Source: Oscillatoriales cyanobacterium
Lineage (GTDB): Bacteria; Cyanobacteriota; Cyanobacteriia; Cyanobacteriales; Laspinemataceae
Assembly: GCA_011390955.1 (NCBI GenBank)
Contig: JAABRM010000002.1
Location: forward strand, 207,879-271,878
Length of the DNA stretch: 64,000 nt
Direction of reading: 5' to 3'
Under the pieces are notes generated by a model, which was given only the letters and a program-made list of their open reading frames with translations, had not been told where the DNA came from and did not search any database. Positions 53,045 to 60,197 of this stretch are shown here, in pieces; the first letter of the stretch is position 1, and the number at the start of each line of letters is the position of its first letter. The translations under genes were made by a program, and so were the position numbers.

Positions 53045-53735
53045 ATGAGCAAGTTGGTTGTCATAAAAATAGGCGAGGGTAGCTTAGACCAGGGGTATCC
53101 TGTGACGCTACAAATTGGGGACGAGGACGCGACCCCCAATGTCTCCCTTGATGGCAAACTGCCTCCTTCAGCCGAAATTCCCTTGACTTATGGCACTTGG
53201 AAGTCATATTTTTGGCAAAAATTATTGCTGTCGCCGCCTGCTAGGATGAAAAAACGATTAGAACAAGCCACCAACTATTCAGATACCGCTTTAATAGAAA
53301 GCAGTAATCTGTTAGAACAGCAGTTAAATGGTTTGCTCAATGACGAGGTATTTCGCCCGCTTAAAGAGAAGTTTCTGGAAAAAATCAACCCGGATAATGT
53401 CGTGCGGGTGATTATTCAGACGGATGACCCGATTTTGCGGCGACGCACTCCCCGATACAGACATCCCCACTGTCAGCAACTTTGCCCAACTCAAACAACA
53501 GATTCTCACCGTAAAAAAACAACTGCAAAAACCCCACCTGGCCCTAATTTTCCATAACTGTAAACCTCATCCCCCACTCCTCACCTGCTGTCGCAAAATT
53601 GCCGATGCTAAACTGGGTTTACACATTATCTGGATAACTGATGAACCCCTGGAAGAACCTTTGCGCGGGTTTCCCCCCAGTCAGGATAATTTGTTAGGGG
53701 CGATGCAAAGTTGGTTAGAGGAAATGATAGAATAA
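53045..53735 (+). pseudogene. Broken gene with CHAT-associated N-terminal domain
   Basis: The frame from 53045 (or the ATG at 53033) gives MSKLVVIKIGEGSLDQGYPVTLQIG ... FRPLKEKFLEKINPDNVVRVIIQTDDPILRR. This is the N-terminal module that I recognise in front of cyanobacterial CHAT (caspase-like) domains. Homology breaks at about 53440. A +1 frame from 53424 carries DTDIPTVSNFAQLKQQILTV and a C-terminal part (LHIIWITDEPLEEPLRGFPPSQDNLLGAMQSWLEEMI) that looks like a protein end. The CHAT domain proper is missing. The simplest reading is a deletion plus frameshift that joined the two ends of a larger gene, or of two genes. Confidence 0.55.
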
Positions 53736-53762
53736 AATTGATTAATTTCAGGGAAAAATTTA

Positions 53763-54071
53763 ATGGAACCTCTACCCAATAGCTGGGCAGAAATTCAGCC
53801 TGATACAATATATCAAACTCCTAACGGTCAGTTAGTGTCTTTTAGTAAAGAGCAAATCCAACTGGGGATAAAATATGACCAAAATCATAAACATTTAAAA
53901 GCCATTGAAAAAGGAATTGTTTCCCCTCGCGGAAATATTGGGCTGGTTCCTTCAGAAATTGAAGGGTTTGATTTAAAATCAAAAGTGTTAGGGAAAGGAG
54001 GAGATAGACGCTTTCATGCCATAGTAATAGATGGAGTCTTACATTTTACCGGTTTTGTAACAGAACATTAA
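53763..54071 (+). CDS. Unknown small protein, first of a gene pair
   Basis: This intact 102-residue protein begins MEPLPNSWAEIQPDTIYQTPNGQLVSF and ends KVLGKGGDRRFHAIVIDGVLHFTGFVTEH. I do not recognise the family. It is compact, charged and without a signal peptide. The pattern G-x-GGDRRFHAI at the end recalls small nuclease toxin folds, but that is speculation. It starts 28 bp after the broken CHAT-associated gene and is followed after 13 bp by a second unknown gene, as in a toxin/immunity or antitoxin pair. Confidence 0.6.
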   Translation: MEPLPNSWAEIQPDTIYQTPNGQLVSFSKEQIQLGIKYDQNHKHLKAIEKGIVSPRGNIGLVPSEIEGFDLKSKVLGKGGDRRFHAIVIDGVLHFTGFVTEH

Positions 54072-54084
54072 TCAGCAACCAACC

Positions 54085-54477
54085 ATGACACTACAATTAA
54101 AAACTCACCCAGTTTGGCAAGATTTAACAGAAGTATTAGCAAATCTAGATGCTAACGCACTGGTGACAGAACATTTGGAATTATGCGATTATAAAATATC
54201 TGGATACTGGGATGAACAAGATAAATTTTATGAGGAAATTACTTTACCTCGTTCCCTGTCTCCTGAGTTAGTTAGCTGTTCCATTGGTGTTACTGGTAAA
54301 AAACGCTGGATTAAACTGAAATTCGCTCTGAAAGCTGAACGCAGCGCGGCTGAAGATTCGTTGAATGATAATGCCATAAAAGATTTCGGTGAACTGACGA
54401 TTATTTATGATGAGAATCTGCAATTTATGGATGAAAATTGGCAGATTAATATGGATTCTCCTTTGATTATTGGCTAA
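54085..54477 (+). CDS. Unknown small acidic protein, second of a gene pair
   Basis: The 130-residue acidic protein (MTLQLKTHPVWQDLTEVLANLDANAL ... IIYDENLQFMDENWQINMDSPLIIG) has no membrane segment, signal or known motif. Size, acidity and the 13-bp spacing from the preceding gene are typical of immunity or antitoxin partners, but no homologue comes to mind. It is directly followed by the second AGAAACC palindrome array. Confidence 0.6.
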   Translation: MTLQLKTHPVWQDLTEVLANLDANALVTEHLELCDYKISGYWDEQDKFYEEITLPRSLSPELVSCSIGVTGKKRWIKLKFALKAERSAAEDSLNDNAIKDFGELTIIYDENLQFMDENWQINMDSPLIIG

Positions 54478-54507
54478 CTTAAGGGGCGATCCACTTTCCC
54501 ACCCAAG

Positions 54508-54870
54508 TATGAAAGAAACCGAGTTTCTGCTGTGGGTATCAGGAGTTATTTGTGGGTGGCGAAAAAGAAACCCGGTTTCTGGGGTTCTGGGGGTGGCTGG
54601 TGGGGCAAAGAAACCGGGTTTCTGCGACAATTTTTCGTTTGACACCAAAGATACTGATAGAAACCCGGTTTCTGGGGTTCTGGGGGTGGCTGTTGGGAGA
54701 AAGAAACCGGGTTTCTGTTGTGGGTATCAGGAGTTGTCTGTGGGTGGCGAAAAAGAAACCCGGTTTCTGGGGTTCTGGGGTGGCTGTTGGGGCAAAGAAA
54801 CCGGGTTTCTTCTGTGGGTATCAGGAGTTATCTGTGAAATGCGAGAAAGAAACCCGGTTTCTGGGGTTTC
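54508..54870. repeat. Array 2 of AGAAACCNGGTTTCT palindromes (8 units)
   Basis: Eight palindromes alternate CCC and GGG centres. They are linked by spacers that themselves recur (GGGGTTCTGGGGGTGGCTG, TATCAGGAGTTATCTGTGGG). The higher-order unit is about 115 bp. Long frames through it merely translate the repeat. Confidence 0.92.
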
Positions 54871-54899
54871 TGAACTAATCGATTTTAATATTCATCCTA

Positions 54900-55280
54900 C
54901 TATTGCAATCCTAAAACATAACTATGAGGCAAATGAATAAGCTGATCTTGATATTCACCTTCAAAAGATACCTGGGATAAAAAAATTAACTCATCAACAT
55001 TCTGCCCTATAGTTAACTTAACATTGAGAAGAAAAATGCCTGGTATATGGCCACCTGTATTGGTATGATCGACCAAGTGGACAGGCATAGATTTACGGTT
55101 ATTCGTCACCAATATAAAATTATACTCCTCGCACCAAAGTAAAATTTCTGGATCTAAAGTACCTCTAGGGGGAGAGTGAGGTTCACCCACAGCCCAAACG
55201 ATTAGATCGGACTCATTTTTACTTAATCCCACTTTGTAGATCGGATCTACATTTTCATCCAGCAAATATTTTAAAGGCAT
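54900..55280 (-). CDS. DUF5615 PIN-like toxin
   Basis: The 126-residue protein begins KYLLDENVDP and contains DPEILLWCEEYNFILVTNNRKSMPVHL and IPGIFLL, the Mut7-C/PIN-like pattern of DUF5615 proteins. The acidic residues D8 and E9 and the (V/L)TNNRxxM segment mark the putative ribonuclease site. It overlaps the upstream DUF433 gene by 1 bp, the standard toxin-antitoxin layout. It looks intact. Confidence 0.85.
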   Translation of the reverse strand: MPLKYLLDENVDPIYKVGLSKNESDLIVWAVGEPHSPPRGTLDPEILLWCEEYNFILVTNNRKSMPVHLVDHTNTGGHIPGIFLLNVKLTIGQNVDELIFLSQVSFEGEYQDQLIHLPHSYVLGLQ

Positions 55281-55609
55281 TATGCTTTCTCAACAATCTC
55301 TCTTTCGGCTCTCAGTTTTCTCAGGCGGATAGCAGAGGGAGACGGATTAAGTTGTTGGGCTTTAAGTTGCTGATGACTCCACTCTAACCAGTCAGCAATG
55401 TAGTTACTAACGGCTTCTTTATTATGCAGATAATAAAGGATAGTCGCATAAACTTGTTCCAAGTTTAGAGATGGATAAGTTTGGGCAATTTGTTCGGGAG
55501 TGCGAGCGCGATGAATGAAATCATAGAGGATAGTTTCAATGCCGATTCGCGTTCCTTTGACCCGAATATCATCCGATCGCTGAAAATCAAAATAGTCTTC
55601 CAGTTGCAT
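55280..55609 (-). CDS. DUF433 antitoxin
   Basis: The 109-residue protein contains the DUF433 helix-turn-helix pattern IRVKGTRIGIETILYDFIHRARTPEQIAQTYPSLNLEQVYATILYYLHN, followed by a helical tail. DUF433 proteins are antitoxins, probably DNA-binding autoregulators, for DUF5615/PIN-like toxins. It is translationally coupled to the toxin at 54900-55280. Confidence 0.88.
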   Translation of the reverse strand: MQLEDYFDFQRSDDIRVKGTRIGIETILYDFIHRARTPEQIAQTYPSLNLEQVYATILYYLHNKEAVSNYIADWLEWSHQQLKAQQLNPSPSAIRLRKLRAEREIVEKA

Positions 55610-55691
55610 CGGTGAATCCTCCTATTTTAAAGTTGGTGGAAGTTGACTGGGTAATTGATATTATATCATGGGAAAAGGAGTGTTGGGGCAA

Positions 55692-55862
55692 AGAAACCCG
55701 GTTTCTGTTGTTGGTATCACGAGTTATTTGTAGGTTGCGAGAAAGAAACCCGGTTTCTGGGGTTCTGGGGGTGGCTGTTGGGGCAAAGAAACCGGGTTTC
55801 TGCTGTTGGTATCAGGAGTTATCTGTGGGAAGCGAGAAAGAAACCCGGTTTCTGAGTTTCTT
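55692..55862. repeat. Array 3 of AGAAACCNGGTTTCT palindromes (4 units)
   Basis: Four palindromes with the same spacer types as arrays 1 and 2 separate the two DUF433/DUF5615 modules. The last unit lies directly beside the toxin stop codon at 55863. Confidence 0.92.
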
Positions 55863-56231
55863 TTAATCCCTTAAATATTTACTAAAAAACTCTAGTTGAT
55901 TGACCATTTCTTCCGCAGACTTATTCCCAACTAATCTTAAAATACCCGGCAATTTTACTCCGAGAGAATAACGCTGTTGAGGCACCAGAATAATTCCCGC
56001 GTGTGACCTGCCTTCAGCGATAAAATGATTATGTAAACGACAGAAATCACCAATATTAGAACTATATAAAACTCTGCCTTGAACTGTTGCCCATATTAGT
56101 TGAGCTTCATCGCTTTCTCCAACTCTACCAGTTTCCCCTACCGTTACCACATCAATATCACGCACCCGCAAAGCTTGAACGAGTGATTTTTCCATGATAT
56201 CTTCGTCAAAATAAAGACGAATCTGGCTCAT
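55863..56231 (-). CDS. DUF5615 PIN-like toxin
   Basis: The 122-residue protein begins IRLYFDEDIMEKSLVQALRVRDIDVVTVGE. It keeps DEAQLIWATVQGRVLYSSNIGDFCRLH and AGIILVPQQR, typical of DUF5615. It is quite different in sequence from the neighbour at 54900-55280, so the two modules were acquired separately rather than duplicated. It lies 5 bp after its DUF433 partner. Confidence 0.87.
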   Translation of the reverse strand: MSQIRLYFDEDIMEKSLVQALRVRDIDVVTVGETGRVGESDEAQLIWATVQGRVLYSSNIGDFCRLHNHFIAEGRSHAGIILVPQQRYSLGVKLPGILRLVGNKSAEEMVNQLEFFSKYLRD

Positions 56232-56236
56232 GCTAA

Positions 56237-56527
56237 TTATTTCTCCTCACCGGAATATTGAGATTCTAAACGCTCATAATCTGCTAATTCTGCTGCTAAA
56301 ATAGTTTCGATTTCATTTTTATTAGCATGATAGTAAGCCAAAGCTGCATAAATTTGTGCCAGACTTAAGTATTCCCAATTTTCTACCATCTGTTCCGGGG
56401 TTATTCCTTGCTTCCATAAAGTAGCAATTCTGCCCACTGTTACGCGGGTTCCGGCAATGCGAGGACTGTTGCCACAGGTTTCAGGCGATCGCACAATCAG
56501 CGTACCGATATCAACAACAGTTGACAT
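56237..56527 (-). CDS. DUF433 antitoxin
   Basis: The 96-residue protein has the pattern TCGNSPRIAGTRVTVGRIATLWKQGITPEQMVENWEYLSLAQIYAALAYYHANKNEI, a classical DUF433 domain with GTR and the HTH-like helices. It is the partner of the downstream PIN-like toxin at 55863-56231. Confidence 0.9.
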   Translation of the reverse strand: MSTVVDIGTLIVRSPETCGNSPRIAGTRVTVGRIATLWKQGITPEQMVENWEYLSLAQIYAALAYYHANKNEIETILAAELADYERLESQYSGEEK

Positions 56528-56652
56528 GATTTTTTACCCCATAGAATTGATACTGATGATTGCCAATTTACTGGACTATCTACACTATTTTACTAAATTT
56601 TATGGAAATAGGCAATTGATGTGCGATCGAACTGACTTCGGCTGTTGGGGCA

Positions 56653-56876
56653 AAGAAACCGGGACCAATGTTGTTGGGAGAAAGAAACCGGGTTTCTGCT
56701 GTTGGTATCAGGAGTTATCTGTGGGTTGCGAGAAAGAAACCCGGTTTCTGGGGTTCTGGGGTGGCTGTTGGGGCAAAGAAACCGGCTTTTTGTTGTTGGG
56801 GCAAAGAAACCGGGACCAATGTTGTGAATATTAGGAGTTATCTGTGGCATCAAAAAAGAAACCCGGTTTCTGGGAG
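56653..56876. repeat. Array 4 of AGAAACC palindromes (6 units, some degenerate)
   Basis: Six units occur, of which three are full palindromes. Two are the half-variant AGAAACCGGGACCAATG, in which one arm is replaced, and one is AGAAACCGGCTTTTTG. The array lies between the second antitoxin and ubiX. Confidence 0.88.
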
Positions 56877-56938
56877 GGCTGAGGGGCGATCGCTTCGCCG
56901 ATACAGTATTCTATTAATTAGAAAACTTCTGTAAATTC

Positions 56939-57589
56939 ATGTCTGAATCGATTTCTCCTTCTCCTAAGCCCTTAATTTTGGGCGTATCCGGTGCCTCTGG
57001 CTTAATTTATGCGGTGCGATCGCTGAAATTTCTCCTAGAAGCCAATTATCACATTGAACTGGTGGCCTCCAAATCCGCTTATATGGTTTGGCAAGCGGAA
57101 GACAACATTAAAATGCCCGCTGACCCGGAATTACAAGGGCAATTTTGGCGGGAACTAGCCGGAGGTGTCACCACAGGTCAGTTAACTTGTCACCCTTGGC
57201 AAGATGTGGGGGCGAATATTGCTAGTGGTTCTTTTAGAACTTTGGGAATGGTCGTGATTCCCTGTAGTATGAGTACCGTAGCTAAATTGGCAGCGGGTTT
57301 AAGTTCCGATTTACTCGAACGCGCCGCAGATGTGCAAATTAAAGAAGGTCGTAAACTGGTAATTGTCCCCCGTGAAACGCCTTTTAGTTTGATTCATTTG
57401 CGGAATTTAACCGCTTTGGCTGAAGCTGGTGTGCGAATTGTCCCGGCAATTCCTGCTTGGTATCATCATCCTCAAACTATTGAGGATTTAGTAGACTTTG
57501 TAGTAGCACGGGCTTTGGATCAGTTAGAAATTGACTGTATCCCGATTAATCGTTGGCAAGGCCATCGCCAAAACAAAAATAGCCCGTAG
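56939..57589 (+). CDS. ubiX: Flavin prenyltransferase UbiX
   Basis: UbiX makes prenylated FMN, the cofactor of UbiD-type decarboxylases. The 216-residue protein has the FMN-binding LGVSGASGL (residues 14-22), ASGSFRTLGMVVIPCSMSTVAKLAAGLSSDLLERAADV and the prenyl-phosphate site block PRETPFSLIHLRNLTALAEAG. It is intact and single. It interrupts the toxin-antitoxin island as a normal core gene. Confidence 0.95.
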   Translation: MSESISPSPKPLILGVSGASGLIYAVRSLKFLLEANYHIELVASKSAYMVWQAEDNIKMPADPELQGQFWRELAGGVTTGQLTCHPWQDVGANIASGSFRTLGMVVIPCSMSTVAKLAAGLSSDLLERAADVQIKEGRKLVIVPRETPFSLIHLRNLTALAEAGVRIVPAIPAWYHHPQTIEDLVDFVVARALDQLEIDCIPINRWQGHRQNKNSP

Positions 57590-57658
57590 GGTGGGCATTG
57601 CTCCCCATTCTAATTATGGCACTCTTTCATCCTAAAATAAGGACAATGCCCACCCTAC
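57586..57658. repeat. GTAGGGTGGGCATTG palindromic element
   Basis: The arms GTAGGGTGGGCATTG and CAATGCCCACCCTAC enclose about 43 bp. It overlaps the ubiX stop codon (TAG in CCGTAGGG), so it supplies the end of the ubiX frame, and it probably forms the 3' hairpin of the transcript. Confidence 0.8.
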
Positions 57659-57742
57659 AATTTATGCTACAATTTATGCCAGCCCTGGTACGGATAAGGA
57701 TCTGTCCCGAAAGCCCCTCTAGCCCCATTTGAGGATAAAATT

Positions 57743-58822
57743 ATGCGAAACTTACGCCTAGGATTACTGCTGGTATCTGTGGTAGCGATCGTTATTTTTA
57801 TTCAGCAAAATCTTTCCCCAGTTTTACCCCTAACATTTTTGGGGATGAAAACTGTGGCATTCCCTCTTTCCTTGTGGATTTTATTCGCATTGGCTGCGGG
57901 GGTTTTGACCGCTCAATTGGTTGTGATGCTGCTGCAATTTCCGATCGCTGCGAGTCAGAGGTCACAGGCAAGCGATCGCCCACGAGAAGCTAGGGCAAAT
58001 CGTTCGGTTGACGACCGAAAAACTCCAGATTCGCCATCGGTTCAAGCCCGAAGCAAAGGCGATGAATCTTCATCATCAAACCGAGAAAAAAACCCGACTT
58101 ATACTGACAGTTTCAGTAGGGGATCAAAAGCTGCCGCAGATTTTGGCACGGTGCGGGATTTGCCGGATGATTCGACTAATTGGGTAGATGATGATGAGGT
58201 TGAGCAAAATTGGATTGATGATGATTCGCAAAATTCGGTGGATGAACCGAAAGTTACGCCGCTGAAAACTGATTATGAAGTGCCGAAATCACCAACCAGT
58301 GAATATCACTCTGGCACGATTTATTCTTATAGTTATCGGAAGCCAGAAAATACTGGGGTGGGTATTAGTGAATCGGTGAATGATGCAGAGTATCGAGTGA
58401 TTATTCCTCCTAATTCTGAGCAGGAGGAACAGTCTGGGGAATCTGCCGCTGATAATTACTCATCCAATGATTATGTCGATCGCAAATATTCTAGTGGTGA
58501 ATATTCTAGTGATGAATATTCTAATGATGAGTATTCTAATGATGAATATTCTAATGATGAATATTCTAATGATGAATATGCTGTCGATCTGTCCTCGGAA
58601 CCAGAAATATCAGTATCAGAAACTACTCCGCAACCTACTCCGCAACCTACTCCGGTTTATAAACCAGAAGTTGAACCTGTGCGATTCCGGGAAGCAGAAC
58701 GCGAACGCGAATCGCCTCAAACTAAAATTCAAACCAGTAACCAAACCAGTAACCAAACTAATAACAATGATGAGGATGATTGGAGTAAACCTAGCAAAAA
58801 AAATAATGACGATTGGGTTTAA
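57743..58822 (+). CDS. LapA-like two-helix membrane protein with repetitive acidic tail
   Basis: The protein has 359 residues. The N-terminal 75 residues carry two membrane helices (LGLLLVSVVAIVIFIQQNL and FPLSLWILFALAAGVLTAQLVVMLL) in the LapA/DUF1049 layout. The rest is a disordered acidic tail with about seven YSNDE or YSSDE units near residues 245-275, encoded by a 15-bp tandem DNA repeat, plus PTPQPTP and SNQTSNQT units. LapA-type proteins are linked to envelope lipid homeostasis, but the tail is unlike them. The length of the repeat probably varies among strains. Confidence 0.75.
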   Translation: MRNLRLGLLLVSVVAIVIFIQQNLSPVLPLTFLGMKTVAFPLSLWILFALAAGVLTAQLVVMLLQFPIAASQRSQASDRPREARANRSVDDRKTPDSPSVQARSKGDESSSSNREKNPTYTDSFSRGSKAAADFGTVRDLPDDSTNWVDDDEVEQNWIDDDSQNSVDEPKVTPLKTDYEVPKSPTSEYHSGTIYSYSYRKPENTGVGISESVNDAEYRVIIPPNSEQEEQSGESAADNYSSNDYVDRKYSSGEYSSDEYSNDEYSNDEYSNDEYSNDEYAVDLSSEPEISVSETTPQPTPQPTPVYKPEVEPVRFREAERERESPQTKIQTSNQTSNQTNNNDEDDWSKPSKKNNDDWV

Positions 58823-58888
58823 AACCTTTTCAGCATGGTAAAAATAAGTTAAGCTAAAGCCAGACGTTCAAATCACACCGTTTAATCT

Positions 58889-59113
58889 ATGAATAGTCTA
58901 TTGTCAGAGCAAATTTTATCCCTAACTGTCACCGAAAAGCTTCAATTAATCGAAGATATTTGGGACAGTGTTGCGATTAATCCCGAGCAAATTCCTTTAA
59001 GTCAATCACATAAACAAGAGTTAGATAGACGGTTATCCTCCTATCAAAATTTAGAAAATCAAGGAGATAATTGGGAAAACGTTAAGAAAAGAATTATCAA
59101 AAATGACTTATAA
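58889..59113 (+). CDS. Addiction-module antitoxin (ParD-like/TIGR02574)
   Basis: The 74-residue protein LLSEQILSLTVTEKLQLIEDIWDSVA...IPLSQSHKQELDRRLSSYQNL is the well-known addiction-module component family (putative antitoxin of RelE/ParE toxins). Its end overlaps the toxin start by 11 bp, so translation is coupled. It looks functional. Confidence 0.9.
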   Translation: MNSLLSEQILSLTVTEKLQLIEDIWDSVAINPEQIPLSQSHKQELDRRLSSYQNLENQGDNWENVKKRIIKNDL

Positions 59114-59399
59114 AGTAAAGATTTCACCAGAGGCTGAATTAGATTTAGATGAAGCTTATCATTGGTATGAATCCCAAGTGAATCAACTGGGGTCGGAGTT
59201 TATTCGAGTGGTGGATGAGAATTTAACTGCGATTCAACAAAATCCCTTGGCTTATCCGGTTGTGTATAATAAAATACACCGCAAGTTGTTGCCCAGATTT
59301 CCTTACGGTTTGTTTTATGTAATTCAAGATGATATTATTTTCGTCTTGGCTTGTTTTCATGTCAAACGCGATCCCAAACAGTGGCAACGACGTTTCTAA
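59103..59399 (+). CDS. RelE/ParE-family toxin
   Basis: The 98-residue protein YKVKISPEAELDLDEAYHWYESQVNQLGSEFI...LLPRFPYGLFYVIQDDIIFVLACFHVKRDPKQW has all ParE/RelE landmarks: an initial strand, two helices, the R-FPY-x-L-(F/Y) strand and the basic HxxRDPxxW end. It is paired with the preceding antitoxin. The stop codon is followed by a palindrome pair at 59403-59472. Confidence 0.92.
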   Translation: MTYKVKISPEAELDLDEAYHWYESQVNQLGSEFIRVVDENLTAIQQNPLAYPVVYNKIHRKLLPRFPYGLFYVIQDDIIFVLACFHVKRDPKQWQRRF

Positions 59400-59402
59400 A
59401 GA

Positions 59403-59472
59403 AAAGAAACCGGGTTTCTGCGTCAATTTTGGCAACAATACGGAGATTTAGTCAAGAAACCCGGTTTCTAAA
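59403..59472. repeat. AGAAACCNGGTTTCT palindrome pair
   Basis: One GGG-centred and one CCC-centred unit are separated by 36 bp. It lies directly after the intact toxin gene, where it may act as a 3' hairpin. Confidence 0.85.
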
Positions 59473-59544
59473 ACCCACACGCGATCGCAAATTGGTTTGA
59501 AAAATGCTATAATCTTAATAACTGTTTAGGAGAATTGAGTAATT

Positions 59545-59738
59545 ATGACAGTTGAACAAATTGAAGCAGCTATTTTAAATCTTTCTGAAACAGATTTTGC
59601 TAAATTACGCAATTGGTTACTAGATTTGGATTACCAACAATGGGATCGACAATTAGAACAAGATATTCTGGATGGTAAAATGATTTAGCTAAAGAAGCCC
59701 TGGCTGAGTTTGAAGCTGGAGACTATCAACAAATATAA
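59545..59738 (+). pseudogene. Frameshifted antitoxin gene of a RelE/ParE-type pair
   Basis: The frame MTVEQIEAAILNLSETDFAKLRNWLLDLDYQQWDRQLEQDILDGK stops at 59688. A one-base change in an A-run near 59680 restores DLAKEALAEFEAGDYQQI, ending in a TAATG overlap with the toxin start at 59738. This is the cyanobacterial small-antitoxin family with a (W/Y)xxWDxQLExDI core. It is a frameshifted relic. Confidence 0.8.
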
Positions 59739-60138
59739 TGCACTATACAAATCGTAAATTTTGGTCATATTATGCTCAATTGCCAATGTCCAAAAAATCG
59801 CTGATAGTTCTTATGAATTATTAAAAACTAATCCGAATCATCCTTCTCTACATTTTAAGTAGGTGAACATAATTAATTGCACTTTTCGTTCCTCGCCGAT
59901 AGGCTTTGGATTCCCGTCGGAGTTTACCCCCGCGAATGCGTGGGGCGGGAATGACAGTTTTTCTTCTGATATGGTCTTTGGTGCATTTATTTCTGCCCAC
60001 CTACTTAAGAAAGTTAATCAATATTGGTCGGTTAGAGTGGGAAAATCCTATCGGGCTTTAGGGATAGAAGTTGAAAACGGGATTTTATGGTTTTGGATTG
60101 GGCCGCATGGTGAATATGATAGATTAATTGGCAAATAG
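59738..60138 (+). pseudogene. RelE/ParE-type toxin gene disrupted by frameshift and a MITE
   Basis: The gene begins MHYTNRKFWSYYAQLP, loses one base near 59786, then continues QKIADSSYELLKTNPNHPSLHFK up to 59859. There MITE copy G is inserted. After the MITE it resumes KVNQYWSVRVGKSYRALGIEVENGILWFWIGPHGEYDRLI. Removing the MITE and one TTAA copy rejoins LHFK-KV exactly, the conserved HPSLHFKxV region of this toxin family. The gene is therefore inactivated twice. Confidence 0.88.
59856..60007. mobile_element. MITE family 1, copy G (inside a toxin gene)
   Basis: The complete element, GTAGGTGAACATAATTAATT ... GGTGCATTTATTTCTGCCC then ACCTAC, is flanked on each side by TTAA. The uninterrupted gene reads CATTTTAAGAAAGTT, so TTAA is the duplicated 4-bp target. 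This copy is almost identical to copy A, including the longer GTCGGAGTTTACCCCCGCG core, and so is probably recent. Confidence 0.92.
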
Positions 60139-60159
60139 GCGATCGCACTTCCCAAGAAA

Positions 60160-60196
60160 AGAAACCGGGTTTCTTGAAGAAACCCGGTTTCTGAGA
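60160..60196. repeat. Back-to-back AGAAACCNGGTTTCT palindromes at the metH stop
   Basis: Two palindromes of opposite centre type lie only 4 bp apart and can form a larger hairpin. It is immediately downstream of the metH stop codon on the minus strand and may act in termination. Confidence 0.85.
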
Positions 60197-60197
60197 C

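Noticed and set aside
53763..54071. Firm assignment of the 102-residue protein as a nuclease toxin
   Set aside because: Only its context and a vague GGDRRFHAI-type end suggest this; no catalytic motif can be named, so it is left as unknown.
54470..54940. Long plus-strand frame (156 codons) through array 2
   Set aside because: It is a translation of the palindrome repeat itself (RNPVSGVLG units) and has no independent support.
52103..56876. Regularly spaced repeats that might be CRISPR arrays
   Set aside because: Repeat units are full palindromes of about 15 bp in alternating form, spacers are repeated rather than unique, and no cas genes are present.
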